64,000 nucleotides of DNA, taken from PRS1 sp965250265 (GTDB taxonomy: Bacteria > Bacteroidota > Bacteroidia > Flavobacteriales > Flavobacteriaceae). This document shows, one piece after another, positions 36,400-45,984 of this stretch. The notes under the pieces were generated by a model, which was given only the letters and a program-made list of their open reading frames with translations, ran no database searches and was not told the origin of the DNA. The first letter of the stretch is position 1; each line of letters begins with the position of its first letter. Position numbers and translations under genes: made by a program. The stretch covers positions 186,001 to 250,000 of the forward strand of contig CBDFNO010000014.1 of the NCBI GenBank assembly GCA_965250265.1. Direction: 5' to 3'.

Positions 36400-37422
36400 T
36401 TACTCGCCTTTAATCCGTTCAATAGAAACATTAAAATCCTCCTTTGAAGGTGGTTTGCCTTCAAAAGGAAGTGCATTTAAACGATTACCTTCTTTTTTAA
36501 CTGTGATACTAAATACCGAAGAATTTGGATCATCGGCATTTAACAAAGGATATCTTAAATCGTTATATCTAAAAGTATTTTCATCTTCTAGTTTAATTAA
36601 ATTAAAATAACCACTGCTAAACCAATCCAATGTATTTATGTCTTGGTTGGTAGATGAAATCAACTCATGGCTTTTAGGTAACTTTTGCCAGTTATTAACT
36701 TTAGAAGATTCATCCATTAAAGAATAAAAACCCACATAATAATTCTCTTCAGTTTCAGCAATTCCGTACCAAAGAATATTGTTAAAAATTGTTGGTTGTG
36801 TTCTATAACGTTGATAGTTGATACTTTCAGCCTTTAAAGATTTTTTATAAACTGAATTTATATAGAATTTATTTCCGATAGTAAAGAGCATATAAGCTGA
36901 ACTAATTCCTAGCCCAAGTTTTAACCATAAGCGGCGTCTCCTAGTATTTCTCTTAAAAAACATCAAAATAATCAAGCACAATAAAAAAGGTATAGTGTAT
37001 ATAGGATCAACAACCGAAATATTATTAAACGCTACACGATAGTTAGAAAAAGGTGCAAATAATTGCGTACCATAAGGTGTAAAACAGTCCAGAATAATAT
37101 GTGTAAATAATGACACAAAGAATAACCAAATCCAATTATTTAAAGTAGTCGAATGTTTTCGTTTACCTGTATCATATAATTTATGTACTAACCAACCAAA
37201 CAAAAGCGCTCCCAAAATTGAAAACAAAATAGAATGACTAAAACCTCTATGAGAAGCCATAATATCTATTTCGTTGCTATAAAACCAACGCGAAGTAAAT
37301 ACATCTAAATCTGGAATTGTGCCACCAATAGCACCAAAAAGTAAAGCTTTGTTACCAATCTTTTTTCCTAAAACAGCTTCTCCACAAGCAGCTCCTAATA
37401 CTATTTGAGTTAATGAATCCAT
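36400..37422 (-). CDS. Membrane-bound metal-dependent hydrolase, YdjM/DUF457-like
   Basis: About 340 residues. The N-terminus MDSLTQIVLGAACGEAVLGK and the motifs TIPDLDVF, SHRGFSHSI and DCFTPYGTQLF, with clustered Asp and His, are typical of the YdjM-like membrane hydrolases. Four or more membrane helices fill the first half; a soluble domain follows. Substrate unknown. The start at 37422 (MDSLTQ) fits the family better than a methionine four codons earlier. Confidence 0.88.
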   Translation of the reverse strand: MDSLTQIVLGAACGEAVLGKKIGNKALLFGAIGGTIPDLDVFTSRWFYSNEIDIMASHRGFSHSILFSILGALLFGWLVHKLYDTGKRKHSTTLNNWIWLFFVSLFTHIILDCFTPYGTQLFAPFSNYRVAFNNISVVDPIYTIPFLLCLIILMFFKRNTRRRRLWLKLGLGISSAYMLFTIGNKFYINSVYKKSLKAESINYQRYRTQPTIFNNILWYGIAETEENYYVGFYSLMDESSKVNNWQKLPKSHELISSTNQDINTLDWFSSGYFNLIKLEDENTFRYNDLRYPLLNADDPNSSVFSITVKKEGNRLNALPFEGKPPSKEDFNVSIERIKGE

Positions 37423-37507
37423 AATAGTTGACAAAAGTACAGAACTAATCCCATTTGCATAGCTTATGTGAAAATCGTAACATTACAAACTCAAAAAAAT
37501 TAAAAAA

Positions 37508-39195
37508 ATGCATGACGATAAGAATATTTCTGAAATAAAAATAGAAGATCAACACATCATTGAAAATATAGAGTTAAACATTTGGGAAGCTCTTATTCCT
37601 GTTGTGATTTTAATGGGAATGTTGGCATATAATATCTTTTTTGTTGATGATCAAGAATGGTTTGGTGCTTATACTAACCAAATTATTTTATTACTTGGAG
37701 GTGTTACTGCAGCAATTGTTGGACTATTCAACAAAGTATCCTTTGGAAGAATGTTAATCGAAATTGTTGAAAACCTAAAAAGTATTTTTATACCAATAAT
37801 GATATTACTTTTAGTTGGCGCATTAGCAGGAACTTGGTTAGTAAGTGGCGTAATTCCCGCAATGGTATATTATGGTTTGCAAGTTTTGAGCCCTGAAATA
37901 TTCTTGCCTGCTTCTGTTATTATTTGTGCTCTAATATCGATTGCAACAGGAAGTTCTTGGACAACTTCTGCAACTGTTGGAATTGCTTTAATTGGAATAG
38001 GAACTGCTTTAGGAATTAATCCAGGAATGATTGCTGGAGCTGTAATTTCCGGGGCCTATTTTGGAGATAAAATGTCGCCCTTGAGTGATACTACCAACCT
38101 TGCTCCTGCTATGGCAGGAACCGATTTGTTTACACACATCAGATATATGGCATTTACAACTGTGCCAACAATTATTATCTCGTTGATTGTTTTTGGGATT
38201 ATAAGTGCAAGTATTGAAACTTCTGGAAGCGCAGATAATGAATTCTTATTACAAACGATAAATAAGACTTTCAATATTACACCTTGGTTGTTTTAGTACC
38301 TTTAGCAGTTGTTGGATTGATTCTTTTTAAAACAAAACCACTTATCGCATTAGGTAGTGGAGTTGGATTAGCAATAGTTTTCGCGTTTGTTTTTCAACCA
38401 GATGTTATCAATAAAATAACTTCATCAAAAACAAAAACGATAATAAATTCTGTTTTAGTTGATATTAATATTAAAATTGATGATGAAAAGTATTTTAATA
38501 GTTTTGAAAAGGATGAAATAGAAATCTTAAAGAATAACGAACATTTAATTACTTTATTTAATGATGATGATTTGGAAAAGAACTTTACTGATGATGAATT
38601 AAAACTGCTCTTCGTTTCAAAAAAATTAGATAGTACTACTTTAAACGCAAAAGTTGATAATCTCAATAAATTAATTACAACAAAAAGGCTAAAAAAATTA
38701 TTTGGTTCAGGAGGAATGAAAGGTATGTTGTGGACTATATTCTTAGTTATTTGTGCAATGATTTTTGGTGGTGTTATGGATGCCATTGGAGCTTTAGCCA
38801 GAATAACAAGAGCTTTACTTTCTATAGCAACTACAATTTTCGGTTTATTTGCCACAACAGTAATAAGTTGTTTAGGATTAAATGTGGTTGCTTCCGATCA
38901 ATATTTAGCGATTGTTATTCCTGGTAAAATGTTTAAAAAAGCTTTTGACGACAGAGGATTAGCACCAGAAAATTTGAGTAGAACTTTAGAAGATTCAGGC
39001 ACAGTAACGTCTGTTTTAATTCCTTGGAATACTTGTGGTGCTTACCAATCTGGTGTTCTTGGCGTAGGTGTTGGTGAGTATTTTGTGTATGCCGTATTTA
39101 ATTGGTTGAGTCCATTTACAACATTATTCTTTGCTGCCTTAAATATTAAAATAAGGCAGTTAACAACAAAATCAAAAGAACCAATAGCTGCATAA
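37508..39195 (+). pseudogene. nhaC: Na+/H+ antiporter NhaC, one frameshift
   Basis: The first piece (37508-38296) carries the NhaC N-terminal half with GDKMSPLSDTTNLAPA. The second, in another frame from 38284 to 39195, carries SGTVTSVLIPWNTCGAYQSG. Adding one T to the T-run at 38291-38294 joins them as TPWLF-LVPLAVVG. The full protein would be about 562 residues. It has a polar insertion of about 100 residues (FQPDVINKITSS to KKLFGSGGMKG) between membrane helices that is longer than I expect for the family. NhaC exports Na+ in exchange for H+. Confidence 0.9.
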
Positions 39196-39209
39196 AAAAA
39201 TTATATACT

Positions 39210-39245
39210 AGTTCTGTTTTTTACTGTTGCAGAACTGTATATTTG
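39210..39245 (+). promoter_or_regulatory. Inverted repeat plus -7 box before the peroxiredoxin gene
   Basis: AGTTCTG (39210-39216) and CAGAACT (39230-39236) are perfect complements with a 13-base spacer. TATATTTG at 39238-39245, right after them, matches the Bacteroidota -7 element. The repeat lies where a regulator would touch the promoter. It has no T-run, so it is not an obvious nhaC terminator. Confidence 0.45.
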
Positions 39246-39280
39246 TAGCAGAATTTAATAACTCAAAAACATAATATAGT

Positions 39281-39913
39281 ATGGCAGTATTAGTCGGAAA
39301 AAAAGCACCAGAATTTGATGCGCAAGCTGTAGTAAATGGTAGCGAATTTGTAGAGAATTTCTCTTTAGATCAGTATTTAGGAAAAAAATCTGTTATCTTA
39401 TTTTTCTATCCCAAAGATTTTACTTTTGTATGTCCAACAGAATTACATGCATTTCAAAATAAATTAGAGGAATTTGAATCTAGAAACGTAGCAATAGTTG
39501 GTGTTTCAACTGATACCGAACAATCGCACTTTGGTTGGTTGCAGGTTGATAAAGGTCAAGGTGGCATTAAAGGTGTTACATATCCTTTAGTAGCAGATAC
39601 TAATAAGACAATTTCAGCTAACTATGATGTATTAGCTGGCGAAACCTATTACGACGATTACGACATGCTTCAATCTGAAGGCGAACTAATTGCTTACAGA
39701 GGATTATTCTTAATTGATAAAGAAGGTGTAGTTCGTCACCAATTAGTAAACGATTTACCTTTAGGAAGAAATGTCGATGAAGCGTTACGAATGGTTGATG
39801 CACTACAATTCTTTGAAGAAAATGGAGAAGTATGTCCAGCAAACTGGAGTAAAGGAGAAGATGGAATGCAAGCTAACCATAAAGCAACTGCGGAATATTT
39901 AGCGACTCATTAA
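39281..39913 (+). CDS. AhpC-type 2-Cys peroxiredoxin
   Basis: The 210 residues have the peroxidatic Cys in DFTFVCPTELHAF and the resolving Cys in EVCPANWSKG near the C-terminus, typical of the AhpC/Prx1 class. It reduces hydrogen peroxide and organic hydroperoxides, with thioredoxin or AhpF-type recycling. It is followed after 66 bases by tpx, so the two peroxide-removing genes probably form one transcript. Confidence 0.94.
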   Translation: MAVLVGKKAPEFDAQAVVNGSEFVENFSLDQYLGKKSVILFFYPKDFTFVCPTELHAFQNKLEEFESRNVAIVGVSTDTEQSHFGWLQVDKGQGGIKGVTYPLVADTNKTISANYDVLAGETYYDDYDMLQSEGELIAYRGLFLIDKEGVVRHQLVNDLPLGRNVDEALRMVDALQFFEENGEVCPANWSKGEDGMQANHKATAEYLATH

Positions 39914-39979
39914 AAACAAAAGTTTCATAACCTAAAGATTCAATTTATTTATATTTTTAAGGAAATTAAAAAAACAAAA

Positions 39980-40477
39980 ATGGCAACAGTAACATTAAAA
40001 GGTAATTCAATACATACTACTGGTGATTTACCAGCAATTGGAACTCAAGCTCCAGATTTTAATTTAACCAAATTGGATCTATCCAATATATCGTTAAATG
40101 ATTATAGAGGAAAAAGGGTTATACTTAATATTTTTCCAAGCATAGATACAGGTACATGTGCACAATCAGTAAGGCAATTTAATTCAAAGGCATCAAAACT
40201 AGTAAACACAAAAGTACTTTGTGTTTCTAGAGATCTCCCATTTGCTCAAAATAGGTTTTGTGGTGCAGAAGGTATAGAAAATGTTGAAATGCTTTCAGAC
40301 TTTAAGGATGGAAACTTTGGAAAGAATTACAAATTAGTTTTTATTGATGGTCCTTTACAAGGTCTTTTATCTCGCTCTGTTATTATTCTAAATGAAAGTG
40401 GTCAAATTGTCTATACCGAACAAGTATCAGAAACTGTTGATGAACCTAACTATGAAGCTGCTCTTGAAGCTTTATAG
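39980..40477 (+). CDS. tpx: Thiol peroxidase Tpx
   Basis: The 165-residue atypical 2-Cys peroxiredoxin has the peroxidatic Cys in PSIDTGTCAQSVRQFN and the resolving Cys in LCVSRDLPFAQNRFCG. It reduces alkyl hydroperoxides in the cytosol with thioredoxin. The length is standard. The stop is directly followed by the ATG of the diacylglycerol kinase gene, indicating translational coupling. Confidence 0.94.
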   Translation: MATVTLKGNSIHTTGDLPAIGTQAPDFNLTKLDLSNISLNDYRGKRVILNIFPSIDTGTCAQSVRQFNSKASKLVNTKVLCVSRDLPFAQNRFCGAEGIENVEMLSDFKDGNFGKNYKLVFIDGPLQGLLSRSVIILNESGQIVYTEQVSETVDEPNYEAALEAL

Positions 40478-40846
40478 ATGGCTAAAAAAGAACATTTCAT
40501 TATTAATCGCTTAAAAAGTGTTGGATATGCTTTTAAAGGCGCCTACCTATTAATTACAACGGAGGCAAGTTTAAAAGTTCAGTTTTTTATTGGTGTAGTT
40601 ATGACAATCGCAGGATTCTACTACCAATTATCACCAATAGAATGGATTATACAAATACTTACCATTGCATTAATAATGGCAATTGAAGGCTTAAACACTG
40701 CCATTGAAGAAATGGCAAATTTTGTGCATCCAGAATTTCATAAAAAAATTGGTTTAATAAAAGACCTTGCAGCTGGTGCAGTTTTTATTTTTGCAATTGC
40801 TGCTGTAATTGTTGGTTGTATTATTTATTTTCCAAAGATCTTTTAA
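40478..40846 (+). CDS. Diacylglycerol kinase family (DgkA/UndK type)
   Basis: The 122-residue integral membrane protein has three or four helices and the family signature EGLNTAIEEMANFV. It phosphorylates diacylglycerol or undecaprenol in the inner membrane. It starts immediately after the tpx stop, so it is translated from the same message. Confidence 0.9.
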   Translation: MAKKEHFIINRLKSVGYAFKGAYLLITTEASLKVQFFIGVVMTIAGFYYQLSPIEWIIQILTIALIMAIEGLNTAIEEMANFVHPEFHKKIGLIKDLAAGAVFIFAIAAVIVGCIIYFPKIF

Positions 40847-40880
40847 ATACTAACTCTTTAGGATAAACGTTTGTAATTTG

Positions 40881-40888
40881 TATTTTTG
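40881..40888 (+). promoter_or_regulatory. -7 box before ftsK
   Basis: TATTTTTG matches TAnnTTTG about 20 bases before the ftsK start codon. A clear -33 TTG at the proper distance is not evident. Confidence 0.35.
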
Positions 40889-40908
40889 TTTCAACTAACG
40901 AAGGGTTA

Positions 40909-43269
40909 ATGGCTAAGAAAAAAAAGACCAAAAAAAAAGCATCAAAAAAAACTAAAAAGTTAAGTTTCAAATTATCTAATCAACAAAAATTAGTACTTGG
41001 TAGTTTGTTATTAATTCTTGGCATTTTACTTTTCATTGCCTTCCTCTCCTATTTTTTTACTGGACAAGCAGATCAAAGCACTTTATCTGAATTTACTTCT
41101 CGTGATGTTGAAACACAAAATTGGTTAAGTAAAGTTGGTGCCTGGGTTAGTGATTTATTTATTTATCGTGGCTTTGGATTAGCATCTTTCATTTTTTCAG
41201 GATTAATTTTTATTACAGGAGTTTATATATTATTAGGAATAAATAAAGCAAGGTTACGTCGTCATTGGTTTTGGGGAACACTCATAGTAATTTGGACGTC
41301 TATACTTTTTGGTTTTCTTGCAAATAAAAATCCACTCCTTGGAGGTACTATTGGTTTTGAGATGAACGATTTACTTCAAGATTATATTGGTAAAATTGGT
41401 ACTGCACTCCTACTCGTTTTAGGGTTAATTACCTATTTGGCTATTAGGTTGAAAGTAACAGCGCAACATTTTGGAAAATGGTTTAAATCAGCTAAGAAAG
41501 AAATTAAGGAAGATTTTAGTTCAGAAGAAGAGCATGAATTTGTTCCTGTAGATAATGATTTAACTGCAGAGGCTGATGATATTAAATCTGCTTTTGAGGT
41601 TCAGGTAGAAAATTTAGAACCTACAATTACACATTATTCAAAAGTTAAAGAAGATAAAAAAGAAGAAAAAACAGAAGACTCAGTAGAAATTGAAATTGAA
41701 ACTGTTACTGAAGAAAAATCAGAAACTGATAACCTTGCAAACAAACTTGTAGAAGACTTCGGAAGCTTTGACCCAACATTAGAACTTGGTAATTATAAAT
41801 TCCCTCCTTTAGATTTATTAAAAAAATATGATAATGACGGAATTACTGTAAATAAAGAAGAACTTGAAGATAATAAAAACAAAATTGTAGAAACACTTCG
41901 TAACTATAAAATTGGCATTTCTAGTATTAAAGCGACTATTGGTCCAACTGTAACACTTTATGAGATAGTGCCAGAAGCAGGAATAAGAATTTCAAAAATT
42001 AAAAACCTTGAAGATGATATTGCTTTATCACTTTCAGCTTTAGGTATTCGTATTATTGCGCCAATTCCTGGCAGAGGAACTATTGGTATAGAAGTGCCAA
42101 ATAAAAATGCCACCATCGTATCAATGTACTCTGTTATTTCATCTCAAAAATTTCAAAATTCTGAAATGGCTTTACCGGTAGCATTAGGTAAAACTATAAG
42201 CAATGAAACCTTTGTGGTCGATTTAGTTAAAATGCCACACCTGCTTATGGCTGGAGCAACAGGTCAAGGGAAATCGGTTGGGTTAAATGCAGTATTAGCA
42301 TCTTTGCTCTACAAAAAACATCCTGCCGAAGTTAAGTTCGTTCTGGTAGATCCAAAAAAAGTAGAACTCACGCTATTTAATAAAATTGAAAGACATTATT
42401 TAGCCAAATTGCCAGATAGTGAAGAAGCCATAATTACAGATAATACCAAAGTAATAAATACTTTAAACTCTTTGTGTATTGAAATGGATAATCGTTATGA
42501 GTTACTTAAAAACGCCTTTTGTAGAAACATTGCAGAATATAATGCGAAGTTTAAAGCTCGTAAATTAAATCCTAATGATGGACATCGGTTTTTACCTTAT
42601 ATAATTCTTGTTGTTGATGAGTTTGCCGATTTAATAATGACTGCCGGAAAAGAAGTAGAAACACCAATCGCTCGTTTGGCACAATTAGCACGTGCCATTG
42701 GTATTCATTTAATTATTGCAACACAAAGACCATCTGTTAATGTAATAACTGGTTTAATAAAGGCCAATTTCCCTGCACGAATTGCATTTAGAGTAACATC
42801 AAAAATTGATTCAAGAACTATTTTAGATGGTTCTGGAGCCGACCAACTTATAGGTCGTGGCGATATGCTATTTACTCAAGGAAATGATGTTATTCGTTTA
42901 CAATGCGCCTTTATTGACACTCCAGAAATAGAACAGATTACGGAGTTTATTGGTTCGCAAAAAGCATATCCTGATGCCCACTTACTTCCAGAATATGTTG
43001 GTGAAGAAAGTGGCACAAGTCTTGATATTAATATTTCAGACAGAGATCAATTATTTAGAGAAGCAGCTGAAATTATAGTAACGGCTCAACAAGGTTCTGC
43101 TTCCTTATTACAACGAAAGTTAAAATTAGGATATAACAGAGCTGGACGCTTAATCGATCAGTTAGAAGCCGCAGGAATTGTTGGGAATTTTGAAGGTAGT
43201 AAAGCAAGACAAGTATTAGTCCCTGATCTTGTTGCACTAGATCAACTTTTAGAAAGTGAACGTGAATGA
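40909..43269 (+). CDS. ftsK: DNA translocase FtsK
   Basis: The 786 residues start with a Lys-rich stretch, then four membrane helices (about 28-180), an acidic linker and the RecA-like motor. The motor has Walker A GATGQGKSVGLN near residue 450 and Walker B VVDEFADL. The C-terminal gamma winged helix is seen in SLLQRKLKLGYNRAGRLIDQ. FtsK moves chromosome dimers to dif and couples segregation to division at the septum. Length is typical of Bacteroidota FtsK. lolA follows after 44 bases. Confidence 0.95.
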   Translation: MAKKKKTKKKASKKTKKLSFKLSNQQKLVLGSLLLILGILLFIAFLSYFFTGQADQSTLSEFTSRDVETQNWLSKVGAWVSDLFIYRGFGLASFIFSGLIFITGVYILLGINKARLRRHWFWGTLIVIWTSILFGFLANKNPLLGGTIGFEMNDLLQDYIGKIGTALLLVLGLITYLAIRLKVTAQHFGKWFKSAKKEIKEDFSSEEEHEFVPVDNDLTAEADDIKSAFEVQVENLEPTITHYSKVKEDKKEEKTEDSVEIEIETVTEEKSETDNLANKLVEDFGSFDPTLELGNYKFPPLDLLKKYDNDGITVNKEELEDNKNKIVETLRNYKIGISSIKATIGPTVTLYEIVPEAGIRISKIKNLEDDIALSLSALGIRIIAPIPGRGTIGIEVPNKNATIVSMYSVISSQKFQNSEMALPVALGKTISNETFVVDLVKMPHLLMAGATGQGKSVGLNAVLASLLYKKHPAEVKFVLVDPKKVELTLFNKIERHYLAKLPDSEEAIITDNTKVINTLNSLCIEMDNRYELLKNAFCRNIAEYNAKFKARKLNPNDGHRFLPYIILVVDEFADLIMTAGKEVETPIARLAQLARAIGIHLIIATQRPSVNVITGLIKANFPARIAFRVTSKIDSRTILDGSGADQLIGRGDMLFTQGNDVIRLQCAFIDTPEIEQITEFIGSQKAYPDAHLLPEYVGEESGTSLDINISDRDQLFREAAEIIVTAQQGSASLLQRKLKLGYNRAGRLIDQLEAAGIVGNFEGSKARQVLVPDLVALDQLLESERE

Positions 43270-43313
43270 TTAACATCTAAAAAATGGATCATTAACAAAT
43301 AATGATATTTATA

Positions 43314-43949
43314 ATGAAAAAAATAATAGTAGCAATAACATTAATTTTTACTGTAATTGGATTCGGGCAAGATTCAGCCAAAGCATTGCTTGATGATGTT
43401 TCTACCAAGATAAAATCTTATGATAATATTTCGATTGATTTTAAATATGTTTTAAATAATTCCGAAGAAAATATTAGACAAGAAACGCGCGGTGATGTTG
43501 TAATGCAAGGTGAAAAATATATACTAAATGTTTTAGGCATTACCAGAATCTATGATGGTAAAACGCTGTACAGTATTAGCCCTGAAGATGAAGAAGTTAC
43601 TATTTCTAGTGAAAATACAGATGACGAAAACACAATTACTCCAAGTAAAATGCTATCCTTTTATGAGAACGGCTATAATTATAGCATGGATATTATTCAA
43701 AATGTAAATGGAAGAAAAATACAGTATATAAAATTATTACCAATAGATTCTAACTCTGAGATTAAACAGGTGTTATTAGGTATCGATATTAAAACCAAAC
43801 ATATCTATAATTTAATAGAAACAGGAAGTAATAACACTAAAACAACCCTTACTGTTAATTCTTTTAAAACAAATGAGCCCTTATCAAAAACCTTGTTTAC
43901 CTTTGACAAAAGTAAATACAAAAATTATTACATCAATAAATTAGACTAG
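43314..43949 (+). CDS. lolA: LolA-like outer-membrane lipoprotein carrier
   Basis: About 211 residues with a signal peptide (MKKIIVAITLIFTVIGFGQ) and a LolA-type beta-sheet domain (IRQETRGDVVMQGEKYIL, ending TLFTFDKSKYKNY). LolA carries lipoproteins across the periplasm. The start at 43314 is chosen because the signal peptide begins there. It lies between ftsK and an LptF/G permease gene, an order often seen in Flavobacteriia. Confidence 0.88.
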   Translation: MKKIIVAITLIFTVIGFGQDSAKALLDDVSTKIKSYDNISIDFKYVLNNSEENIRQETRGDVVMQGEKYILNVLGITRIYDGKTLYSISPEDEEVTISSENTDDENTITPSKMLSFYENGYNYSMDIIQNVNGRKIQYIKLLPIDSNSEIKQVLLGIDIKTKHIYNLIETGSNNTKTTLTVNSFKTNEPLSKTLFTFDKSKYKNYYINKLD

Positions 43950-43958
43950 GTTTTATCT

Positions 43959-45944
43959 GTGAAAATATTAGATAGATACATACTCCTAACCTATTTAAAA
44001 ACTTTTTTTAGCGTGTTTATTATTCTCATGTTAATTTTTGTTTTACAATCTATATGGCTCTATATCACCGAACTTGCTGGTAAAGATTTAGAATTAGATG
44101 TTATAGCCAAATTTTTAATCTATGTTACACCAAGACTTGTCGTTTTGGTTTTACCCTTAACTATTTTATTAACATCTATTATGGTATTTGGTAGTTTTGC
44201 CGAAAACTATGAGTTTGCAGCAATGAAATCTACAGGAATATCTCTGCAAAGAGCCATGAGAACCTTAAGTGTTTTTATTATAGGATTAGCATTTACTACT
44301 TTTTTCTTTGCAAATAATGTGATGCCTTGGGCCGAATTTAATTTTTATAATTTAAGAAAAAACATAGCAAAGGTAAAACCAGCTATGGCAATTGCTGAAG
44401 GACAATTTAACCAGCTTGGAAGTATAAACATTAAAGTTGATGAAAAAAGTGGTGATCGTGGGCAATTTCTTAAAGATGTTACTATTCATCAAAAGAAAGG
44501 AAATTCTAATGGAAATTATACTGTTATAGTCTCTAATACTGGAGAGCTTGCCAGTAGCGAAGATTCCGATATACTTAAATTAGTGCTCTTTGATGGTCAT
44601 TTTTATGATGCGCTTCAACCAAAAGATTTCAAAGAGAGAAATAAAAACCCATTTATAAAGAGCTACTTTGAAAAATATACATTAAATGTAGATCTTTCCG
44701 ATATTAACAATGTTGATTTCGATGAACAAAAGGTTACTACAAAATACAGTATGCAAAATGCTAAAGAATTAAATTATTCGATTGACTCTTTAAATAAAAA
44801 GAAAACAGCCGTTTACAAAGAACTTGCTGTTACTATGTATAATCGTTCTACAGCAGCTGCTTTAAATTCTAATATTAATCCTAAGAAAAAGGATTCCATA
44901 TTTCAAGAAAATAGTATTTATGAGTTGTTTGAGCCAAGAAAGAATGGTCAACTTATAGATGTTGCCATTAATTCTATTAATAGTACTAAACAAATTATAG
45001 TAGCTAAGAAAAGAGAAATAGCGATACGTGAAAAAAACATAAATAAACATATTATTTCATTTTATGAAAAATTTGCGTTAGGATTTGCTTGTATCATCTT
45101 GTTTTTTATTGGTGCACCTTTAGGCGCATTAATTCGAAAAGGCGGTTTTGGATTACCAATTATTATCGCTGTTCTTTTATTTTTAACCTATCACTTTATA
45201 GGTATCTTTGCAAAGAATAGTGCTGAAGATAGTAGTTTAAACCCTGTTATTGCTACTTGGCTTTCTACATTTTTGATGCTTCCACTTAGTATTTATCTAA
45301 CAAATAGAGCAACAAAAGATAGAAGTTTACTTGATTTGGATGCAGTACTCATTCCAATTAAAAAACTACTAGGTAAAAAAGAAGAAGTCCAAGTAAAGGA
45401 CAACACTTTATTAGATGTGAATTCTGAGGCTTATGGTCACTTATTGAGTTATTCTAACGATAAACTTATAGATGTCTTAAAGAATTATCGTCAGTACCAA
45501 TTAAATATAAGCTATCATAATACTGCGTTACAAATATTAGATTCCAGAGGGTTAAGTAAACAAAATTTGAGATTTGGAGGGAACCTTGTTAATGAGAATT
45601 ATGAGACTGCTTTACGATATAAAAATGGCTATGATGAAAATTCTAAAATAGCATTTGTATTATATTTTATTTCTCTTTTTAGTGGCATTGTTGGTGCAGT
45701 TTTAAATAATAACGGATTTCCAATAATTGGTAAATTTTTAGCTGTTATTGGAGCTATAACCACACTATTATATCTAATTTCTTTTATAAAATCTTTCATC
45801 AACCAATCAAACTTTTATAAAATTCTAGAAGGAAGAATAATGTCTAATGCAATTGTACTTATTATTTTAGGCGTTCCTTTATATTTCATTTTTCATTTCT
45901 ATTTTAAAAACAAACTTAAAGAAGATATAAAACAAATTAGATAG
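43959..45944 (+). CDS. LptF/LptG-family permease with long C-terminal extension
   Basis: Starts with GTG (MKILDRYILLTYLKTFFSVF). Three membrane helices, a periplasmic beta domain and three more helices (to about residue 450) match LptF/LptG, the permeases that extract lipopolysaccharide for transport. Length is 661 residues; the extra ~200 at the C-terminus hold a polar part and three further hydrophobic segments near 560-655. Which of LptF or LptG it represents is not decided. It starts nine bases after lolA. Confidence 0.85.
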   Translation: MKILDRYILLTYLKTFFSVFIILMLIFVLQSIWLYITELAGKDLELDVIAKFLIYVTPRLVVLVLPLTILLTSIMVFGSFAENYEFAAMKSTGISLQRAMRTLSVFIIGLAFTTFFFANNVMPWAEFNFYNLRKNIAKVKPAMAIAEGQFNQLGSINIKVDEKSGDRGQFLKDVTIHQKKGNSNGNYTVIVSNTGELASSEDSDILKLVLFDGHFYDALQPKDFKERNKNPFIKSYFEKYTLNVDLSDINNVDFDEQKVTTKYSMQNAKELNYSIDSLNKKKTAVYKELAVTMYNRSTAAALNSNINPKKKDSIFQENSIYELFEPRKNGQLIDVAINSINSTKQIIVAKKREIAIREKNINKHIISFYEKFALGFACIILFFIGAPLGALIRKGGFGLPIIIAVLLFLTYHFIGIFAKNSAEDSSLNPVIATWLSTFLMLPLSIYLTNRATKDRSLLDLDAVLIPIKKLLGKKEEVQVKDNTLLDVNSEAYGHLLSYSNDKLIDVLKNYRQYQLNISYHNTALQILDSRGLSKQNLRFGGNLVNENYETALRYKNGYDENSKIAFVLYFISLFSGIVGAVLNNNGFPIIGKFLAVIGAITTLLYLISFIKSFINQSNFYKILEGRIMSNAIVLIILGVPLYFIFHFYFKNKLKEDIKQIR

Positions 45945-45967
45945 CTTATAAATAAGCTATATCTTTG
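45941..45967 (+). promoter_or_regulatory. Hairpin and promoter box between lptF/G and ribB
   Basis: ATAGCTTA and TAAGCTAT form a perfect eight-pair hairpin with a TAAA loop. It covers the stop codon of the upstream gene and has no T-run. TATCTTTG at 45960-45967 overlaps its end and matches the -7 consensus for ribB. Confidence 0.45.
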
Positions 45968-45984
45968 TGTTTTAATATGAACTT

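Noticed and set aside
45941..45960. Terminator of the lptF/G gene
   Set aside because: The hairpin has no T-run and overlaps the stop codon and the next promoter box, so termination is doubtful.
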